DNA of 9,534 bases from an uncultured Bacilli bacterium. Its GTDB lineage: Bacteria > Bacillota_I > Bacilli_A > RF39 > UBA660. The position numbers were made by a program, and so were the translations under genes. The stretch is taken from contig CANPWK010000041.1 of assembly GCA_947584105.1 (NCBI GenBank), positions 1 through 9,534 of the forward strand, given 5' to 3'. The notes under the pieces were generated by a model. The model searched no databases. It worked only from the letters and a program-made list of their open reading frames with translations, and was not told the DNA's origin. Below, one piece after another: positions 5,514 through 9,534 of the stretch (position 1 is the first letter of the stretch; each line of letters starts with the position of its first letter).

Positions 5514-5542
5514 ATTATACAACAAAAAAGAAATTTATTCAA
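5514..5542 (-). promoter_or_regulatory. SigA-type promoter of tRNA-Arg
   Basis: On the minus strand TTGAAT (5542-5537, four of six bases), a 17-base spacer and a perfect TATAAT (5519-5514) lie 16 bases before the first base of the mature tRNA. The -35 box begins 7 bases after the stop codon of gerM, so the tRNA can be made independently of the sporulation gene. Confidence 0.75.
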
Positions 5543-5548
5543 GCCTTT

Positions 5549-6487
5549 TCATTTACTTTTATAAATTTCTTGATCGTTTACTGTAAATATAACAGAATCT
5601 ACATTGTAATTATCTAATATAGATAAAGAAATAGTATAGATAACTTCATCTAATATAGTATTTGAATCTTTATCATTAAAAATTTTATCATTAAAGTCAA
5701 TTACTAATTGATTATTGGCTTCATTTAATGATACTATTTTTGTATTGCTATTTAAATAACTCATTAAATTAGTATTATATGTTTTATTATTTCCTAATTC
5801 TTCTATTATAATTTCTGCTTTTTCTCTTCCATCATTGCTTATTTTAGTAACAGGGACATAATATTCTTTATTATTATATTTATTTACGTAATAAATGGTA
5901 GTTTTAGAAATATTTTTATAACCTGTTAAATTATACTCCTTATTTATTCCAAAATTGCGGTCTAATGTACTTGGTAAATTTATATTAGATTGGGGTAGTT
6001 TTGTTAATATTTCTCCTTCCATGTAAATAATAATGTATTTTACTTTATCTATACTAGTTAATGTATAAACAATAGCTTCAATAATTTTTTCTTCGTTTTC
6101 TTTGTTGGTATCCATAAGTTCTTTAGAAAAATCCACCTTTATAACCCCATCTTTATATTCTAAATTAAGTATTTTAGTATCATTTGGAATGATACTTTTA
6201 AATCCATTTGGAATTTTATCTGCATATTTTTCATCATTTATAAGTGCAGTTAATAATTTAATAGCTTTATTTTTAATAGTTTTATCATCTAAATCTATGC
6301 TTGTTTTAGCTAAATAATTATTAGAATCAATAAGAAAAATAGTGTTTAAATTTTTATCATCTTCAACATAATTTAATTCTTTATTTACTTTTAATTTTTC
6401 ATTAGTTGGAAACAGATAAAAAAGAAAAATTGCAAATAGGGCAATAATACATATTGATATTTTTTTTAAAGACATTCTTTTGATCAT
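5549..6487 (-). CDS. gerM: GerM-like sporulation/germination protein with two GerMN domains
   Basis: The 312-residue protein has an N-terminal membrane helix (about 10-27) and two GerMN-type repeats, at about 47-165 and 195-310. Each shows the family pattern of a strand, a helix (IKNKAIKLLTALI; REKAEIIIEELG), a VDFSKEL/IDFNDKI strand (118-124; 263-269) and a helix followed by a strand. In B. subtilis, GerM is needed to assemble the SpoIIIA-SpoIIQ complex spanning the two membranes around the forespore. Known GerM is a lipoprotein; here no lipobox is visible (the only Cys near the N-terminus, Cys13, is inside the helix), so a membrane anchor is likely. The first ATG has AGGTGA upstream; Met5 is a less likely start. 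It follows gerE, the same gerE-gerM order as in B. subtilis, but a terminator separates them. SigE-like promoter elements lie in the gap. Confidence 0.88.
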   Translation of the reverse strand: MIKRMSLKKISICIIALFAIFLFYLFPTNEKLKVNKELNYVEDDKNLNTIFLIDSNNYLAKTSIDLDDKTIKNKAIKLLTALINDEKYADKIPNGFKSIIPNDTKILNLEYKDGVIKVDFSKELMDTNKENEEKIIEAIVYTLTSIDKVKYIIIYMEGEILTKLPQSNINLPSTLDRNFGINKEYNLTGYKNISKTTIYYVNKYNNKEYYVPVTKISNDGREKAEIIIEELGNNKTYNTNLMSYLNSNTKIVSLNEANNQLVIDFNDKIFNDKDSNTILDEVIYTISLSILDNYNVDSVIFTVNDQEIYKSK

Positions 6488-6502
6488 AAAATCACCTATA
6501 AA

Positions 6503-6530
6503 ATAATATGAAAAAAAGTGCTGAATAATG
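6503..6530 (-). promoter_or_regulatory. Possible SigE-type promoter of gerM
   Basis: On the minus strand CATTATT (6530-6524), 13 bases and CATATTAT (6510-6503) resemble a mother-cell SigE promoter; the core TTATT, spacer length and the 10-base CATATTATTT are identical upstream of spoIIIAH. It overlaps the terminator of gerE and would leave a leader of only about ten bases, which weakens the call. Confidence 0.35.
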
Positions 6531-6536
6531 CACTTT
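6511..6536 (-). terminator. Intrinsic terminator of gerE
   Basis: On the minus strand AAAGTGC (6536-6530) pairs with GCACTTT (6521-6515) around an 8-base loop, followed by seven T counting the arm's end (6517-6511). The stem begins inside the TAA stop codon of gerE (6537-6535). Transcripts of gerE should therefore rarely reach gerM. Confidence 0.8.
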
Positions 6537-6741
6537 ATAGTGATATTTCATTTAATCTTAATAATTCTACAACTGCACTAGCACGTCCTTTAACCCCTAA
6601 TTTTTGCATAGCATTTGATATATGATTGCGAACAGTTTTCTCACTGATATTTAAATTTAAAGCAATTTCTTTAGTTGTTTTATTTAAAATTAGTAGTTCA
6701 AATACTTGCTTTTCTCTTTTTGTTAAAATACTTTTATTCAT
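6535..6741 (-). CDS. gerE: GerE, LuxR-type late sporulation transcription regulator
   Basis: The 68-residue product is little more than a LuxR/FixJ-type helix-turn-helix domain: LTKREKQVFELL (6-17), KTTKEIALNLNIS (21-33), recognition helix SEKTVRNHISNAMQKLGV (33-50) and a last helix ASAVVELLRL (54-63). Residue for residue it is very close to B. subtilis GerE as I remember it (for example TTKEIA, SEKTVRNHISNAMQKLGVKG and AVVELLR), and it lacks a receiver domain, as GerE does. GerE acts in the mother cell with SigK to activate late spore-coat genes and repress others. The ATG has GAGG five bases upstream. A SigK-type promoter precedes it and a terminator closes it, so it is transcribed alone. 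It lies between spoIIIAH and gerM. Confidence 0.95.
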   Translation of the reverse strand: MNKSILTKREKQVFELLILNKTTKEIALNLNISEKTVRNHISNAMQKLGVKGRASAVVELLRLNEISL

Positions 6742-6787
6742 ACATACCTCACTTCCTCGATAGAGTGGCTTATATTTTTTCTCATAT

Positions 6788-6814
6788 TATTTTATGAGGA
6801 AATAAGGTAAAGGT
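6788..6814 (-). promoter_or_regulatory. SigK-type promoter of gerE
   Basis: On the minus strand AC (6814-6813), 16 bases and CATAAAATA (6796-6788) match the SigK pattern AC, 16-17 bases, CATANNNTA. Transcription would start near 6781, giving a leader of about 40 bases. B. subtilis gerE is also SigK-dependent. The -10 is overlapped by the inverted repeat CTCATA/TATGAG (6798-6781), a possible operator. A SigE reading of the same -10 is possible but no SigE -35 is well placed. Confidence 0.55.
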
Positions 6815-6828
6815 TCTTATCAATGCCT

Positions 6829-6854
6829 AAAAAAGTAGAATGATAGCTACTTTT
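6829..6854 (-). terminator. Intrinsic terminator of spoIIIAH
   Basis: On the minus strand AAAAGTAG (6854-6847) pairs perfectly with CTACTTTT (6838-6831) around an 8-base loop, then runs to six T (6834-6829). The first arm contains the TAG stop codon of spoIIIAH, so the terminator begins within the coding sequence. Confidence 0.85.
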
Positions 6855-7371
6855 GAAATTGGACAGTAATATATTTATTAGTATCATAGTTACTTTGAAT
6901 ACTTCGCATAATTTTATTAGCTAAACTTGTATCATGTTCATTGCTATTGATTATAACTTTGATGTTGTTATTTTCAATTTTTATGTATGCCTCTAAATTA
7001 AAATCTTTTTTTATTTTTTTCTCTAAAGTTTCTTCTTCAGCTCGATTATTATTTATTTTTTTAATTTTTTCATATGCTTCATTTTTTTCTTCAACTGTAG
7101 ATTTTTCATCATTTAATACTACTTGTAATGAATTTAATTCATCGTTCATTGCGTTATCTGATTCAACACGCATTGCAGTTAAAGTACTAGTTTGCTCAAC
7201 AGCTACCTTATCATCATTAGATTCGTTACTTTTTTTGCTATTTTTATCAGTTTTTTCACTAGAACTATTTTGTGTTAGCATTAATTCACTAGGCATAGTA
7301 ATATAATAGACACTTAATACTAATATTAAACTAAACAATGTTAAAAACCATAAACTTTTTTTATTTATCAT
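6847..7371 (-). CDS. spoIIIAH: SpoIIIAH-like stage III sporulation protein
   Basis: The 174-residue protein has the SpoIIIAH layout. A basic N-terminus and one membrane helix (about 6-25) contain LWFLTLFSLILVLSVYYI, very close to the B. subtilis start as remembered. A Ser/Lys/Asp-rich linker (33-58) follows, then a charged helical segment (62-122, with EEKNEAYEKI) and a C-terminal small alpha/beta domain (about 122-172, with IKVIINSNEHDTSLANKIM) of the YscJ/FliF ring-building type. SpoIIIAH is made in the mother cell and binds forespore SpoIIQ across the intermembrane space, keeping the engulfed forespore alive and SigG active. AGGAGG (7380-7375) is three bases before the ATG. In B. subtilis it is the last gene of the eight-gene spoIIIA operon; here it stands alone, divergent from topA. 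Confidence 0.92.
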   Translation of the reverse strand: MINKKSLWFLTLFSLILVLSVYYITMPSELMLTQNSSSEKTDKNSKKSNESNDDKVAVEQTSTLTAMRVESDNAMNDELNSLQVVLNDEKSTVEEKNEAYEKIKKINNNRAEEETLEKKIKKDFNLEAYIKIENNNIKVIINSNEHDTSLANKIMRSIQSNYDTNKYITVQFQK

Positions 7372-7411
7372 ATGTCCTCCTGTTTCTATTAGATTATATT
7401 AAGTTAATTAA

Positions 7412-7439
7412 ATAATATGAATAAAATTAATAAATAAGA
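7412..7439 (-). promoter_or_regulatory. Possible SigE-type promoter of spoIIIAH
   Basis: On the minus strand TCTTATT (7439-7433), a 13-base gap and CATATTAT (7419-7412) resemble a SigE promoter and share core and spacing with the element before gerM. The leader would be about 34 bases. A SigA-like alternative overlaps it: TTCATA, 17 bases, TATAAT (7398-7393), leader about 15 bases. In so A+T-rich a spacer neither can be chosen firmly. Confidence 0.4.
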
Positions 7440-7464
7440 TATACATTTATAAATTTTATTTAAT

Positions 7465-7493
7465 TTGACAAAAAACTTTTTTTCGTGTATAAA
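7465..7493 (+). promoter_or_regulatory. SigA-type promoter of topA
   Basis: A perfect TTGACA (7465-7470), a 17-base spacer and TATAAA (7488-7493, five of six bases) precede topA. Transcription should begin near 7500, giving a leader of about 19 bases that holds the ribosome binding site AAGGAAGTGG (7506-7515). It faces away from spoIIIAH. Confidence 0.85.
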
Positions 7494-7518
7494 CTATAAA
7501 TAGAAAAGGAAGTGGACT

Positions 7519-9534
7519 ATGCCAAAAAATTTAGTTATTGTCGAATCGCCTAGTAAAACCAAACCAATTGAAAAATATTTGGGTAGTGATTATAAAGTAT
7601 TATCTTCAAAAGGCCATGTTAGAGATCTTTCAACTAGTGGTAAATTTGGTTTTGGTGTAGATATAGATAACGATTTTAAACCTAATTATATTATGATGAA
7701 GGGGAAAAAAAGTGTAGTTGATGAACTTAAAAAGATAGTCAAAAATTCTTCTCACGTTTATCTTGCTACCGATCCCGATCGTGAGGGAGAGGCTATTAGT
7801 TGGCATCTTTATGATGTATTAGGATTAAAGGATAAGGATTATGATAGAGTAGTTTTTAATGAAATTACTAAAAATGCAGTTATAGAAGCTTTTAAACATA
7901 CTAGAAAAATTGATAATAATTTAGTAAATAGTCAAGAAACTAGAAGAATATTAGATCGTATTATTGGCTTTAGATTAAGTAAATTGATGCAATCAAAGAC
8001 CAATGGAAGTAGTGCTGGTAGGGTACAAAGTGTTGCTTTAAAATTAATTGTAGATAAAGAAAGAGAAATTGCAAAATTTAAACCAGAGGAATATTATACT
8101 ATTACTGGAGTATTTGATGCTTTTAAAGCAGACTTATTTAGTTATAATAATAAAGACATTAAAATTACATCAGCCGAAGTGAAGGATGATATTTTAGCCA
8201 AGTTAAATCAAGAATTTCATATTCTAGATATTCAAAAAAAAGAAAAACAAAAACAATCAAAGACGCCATTTATTACTAGTACATTACAACAAGATGCCAG
8301 TAATAAACTTAATTTTAGTGCTAAAAAAACAATGCAAATTGCTCAAAAATTATATGAAGGTATTGATTTAGGGGATGAGGTAGTTGGTTTAATAACTTAT
8401 ATGCGTACAGATTCAATTAGATTATCAGATGAGTTTATAAAATCAACATATGCATTTATTAATGATAAATATGGTCAAGAATATGTTGGTAGTGTAAAAA
8501 TATCAAAGAAAAAAGAAAATGTTCAAGATGCACATGAAGCTATTCGTCCTACTAGTATAAATAGAACACCAGAAAGTGTCAAAGGTTATCTATCTAATGA
8601 TGAATATAAACTTTATCGTCTAATTTATTATCGAGCTTTAGCTAGTCTAATGAAAAGTGCTAGAACAATTAATACAACTATTATTTTAGATAATAATAAT
8701 TATCAATTTAAAACAACTGGCCAAATAATATCTTTTGATGGTTATTTGAAAGTATATAGTGATTATGAAGATAATAAAGAAGTAATTTTACCAGAAATAA
8801 AAACTGATACTATTATGTCAAAAGAAATTATTAGTGAACAACATTTTACTAAACCACCAGCTCGTTACACGGAAGCAAAACTCATTAAAGAAATGGAAGA
8901 GTTAGGAATTGGAAGACCAAGTACATATGCCACAACAATGGATATTATAAAAAAAAGAGGCTATGCTATATTGGAAGATAAAAAATTTGTTCCAACTAAG
9001 GTCGGAATAGAAATTACAGATAAATTGCAAGAATTTTTTGCCCATATAATTAACGTAGAATATACAGCTAATATGGAAGATGATTTGGATAAAATATCTT
9101 TAGGAAAAAAGGATTATGTTAAAACTTTAAAAGATTTTTACAATGATTTTGAACCAAGTGTGGAAAAAGCTTTTGAAAATATGCCTAAAAAGGAAGTAAT
9201 AGAAACTGGAGAAATGTGTCCTGAGTGTAATCATCCTTTAGTTATTCGTAATGGCAAATATGGAGAATTTACAGCTTGTAGTAATTATCCTAATTGTAAA
9301 TATATTAAAAATAATAATGAGGAACAAATTATATGTGATTGTCCAAATTGTGATGGTAAAATAGTATTGAAAAGAAGTAAAAGAGGCAAAATATTTTATG
9401 GATGTAATAATTATCCTAAATGTAAGACAGCATATTGGGATAAACCAACTGGTCAATTATGTGATGAATGCAAGAATATGTTATTAATTAAAGGTAAAAA
9501 GATTAAATGTTCTAATTGTGATTATGAAAAGAGT
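7519..9534 (+). CDS. topA: DNA topoisomerase I (type IA), 3' end cut by the window
   Basis: The reading frame is open from the ATG to the last base of the window: 672 residues, against about 690 in Bacillus, so only a short tail is missing. The enzyme nicks one strand and relaxes negative supercoils. The Toprim domain shows VESPSK (8-13, Glu9) and DPDREGE (85-91). Core motifs are SAGRVQS (165-171), the active-site Tyr294 in ITYMRTDS, DAHEAIRPT (337-345) and IGRPSTYA (464-471). The C-terminus has three zinc-ribbon modules with all four cysteines visible: 567/570/587/593, 608/611/629/635 and 648/651/664/667. The start is fixed by the MPKNLVIVESPSK beginning typical of TopA, by AAGGAAGTGG upstream and by a strong promoter. 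It is a housekeeping gene, divergent from spoIIIAH. Confidence 0.97.
   Translation, partial: MPKNLVIVESPSKTKPIEKYLGSDYKVLSSKGHVRDLSTSGKFGFGVDIDNDFKPNYIMMKGKKSVVDELKKIVKNSSHVYLATDPDREGEAISWHLYDVLGLKDKDYDRVVFNEITKNAVIEAFKHTRKIDNNLVNSQETRRILDRIIGFRLSKLMQSKTNGSSAGRVQSVALKLIVDKEREIAKFKPEEYYTITGVFDAFKADLFSYNNKDIKITSAEVKDDILAKLNQEFHILDIQKKEKQKQSKTPFITSTLQQDASNKLNFSAKKTMQIAQKLYEGIDLGDEVVGLITYMRTDSIRLSDEFIKSTYAFINDKYGQEYVGSVKISKKKENVQDAHEAIRPTSINRTPESVKGYLSNDEYKLYRLIYYRALASLMKSARTINTTIILDNNNYQFKTTGQIISFDGYLKVYSDYEDNKEVILPEIKTDTIMSKEIISEQHFTKPPARYTEAKLIKEMEELGIGRPSTYATTMDIIKKRGYAILEDKKFVPTKVGIEITDKLQEFFAHIINVEYTANMEDDLDKISLGKKDYVKTLKDFYNDFEPSVEKAFENMPKKEVIETGEMCPECNHPLVIRNGKYGEFTACSNYPNCKYIKNNNEEQIICDCPNCDGKIVLKRSKRGKIFYGCNNYPKCKTAYWDKPTGQLCDECKNMLLIKGKKIKCSNCDYEKS

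Noticed and set aside
6102..7306. Plus-strand open frames at 6102-6317 and 6941-7306
   Set aside because: They are shadows opposite gerM and spoIIIAH, both clearly identified on the minus strand.
9238..9456. Minus-strand open frame of 72 codons
   Set aside because: It is antisense to the zinc-ribbon region of topA, and its Ile/Phe/Thr-rich composition is that of a shadow.
1..9534. CRISPR array or insertion sequence
   Set aside because: No regularly spaced short repeats, transposase frame or terminal inverted repeats with target duplications were seen.

Overview
The window is a very A+T-rich stretch of a low-GC Gram-positive bacterium. Three clear endospore genes (spoIIIAH, gerE, gerM), Bacillus-type ribosome binding sites, intrinsic terminators with T-runs and a CCA-encoding tRNA-Arg point to a spore-forming Bacillota, most likely class Bacilli or a close uncultured gut relative. 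The genus cannot be fixed from this sequence.

Left part, plus strand (1-2850). A secreted beta-helix surface protein with a C-terminal anchor (NPNTYD, membrane helix, basic tail) is preceded by a 15-T run lying between possible -35 and -10 boxes. After its terminator come two tightly coupled small membrane genes resembling a phage lysis module: a holin-associated protein and a holin, with no endolysin. Past their terminator lies a decayed fragment of a sporulation sigma factor (region 4, SigK-like), broken by a nonsense codon and two frame changes.

Middle part, mostly minus strand (2809-5498). An unrecognised 300-residue protein has a near-consensus promoter, and its terminator is built out of the sigma-factor remnant. 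Next is an MTA/SAH-nucleosidase-family gene whose usual catalytic aspartate is asparagine. It sits among gene-poor DNA with short open fragments and is flanked by two direct copies of a 75-bp repeat. A tRNA-Arg(UCU) with its own promoter and terminator follows.

Right part (5549-9534). The minus strand carries, in transcription order, spoIIIAH, gerE and gerM, each apparently its own transcription unit. SpoIIIAH and GerM are known in Bacillus subtilis to belong to the same SpoIIIA-SpoIIQ transenvelope complex between mother cell and forespore; GerE is the last mother-cell regulator, downstream of SigK. Promoter-like elements with CATA -10 boxes (SigE/SigK type) lie upstream of all three. Divergently, topA (DNA topoisomerase I) starts from a strong SigA-type promoter and runs off the window edge about 20 residues short of its usual length.
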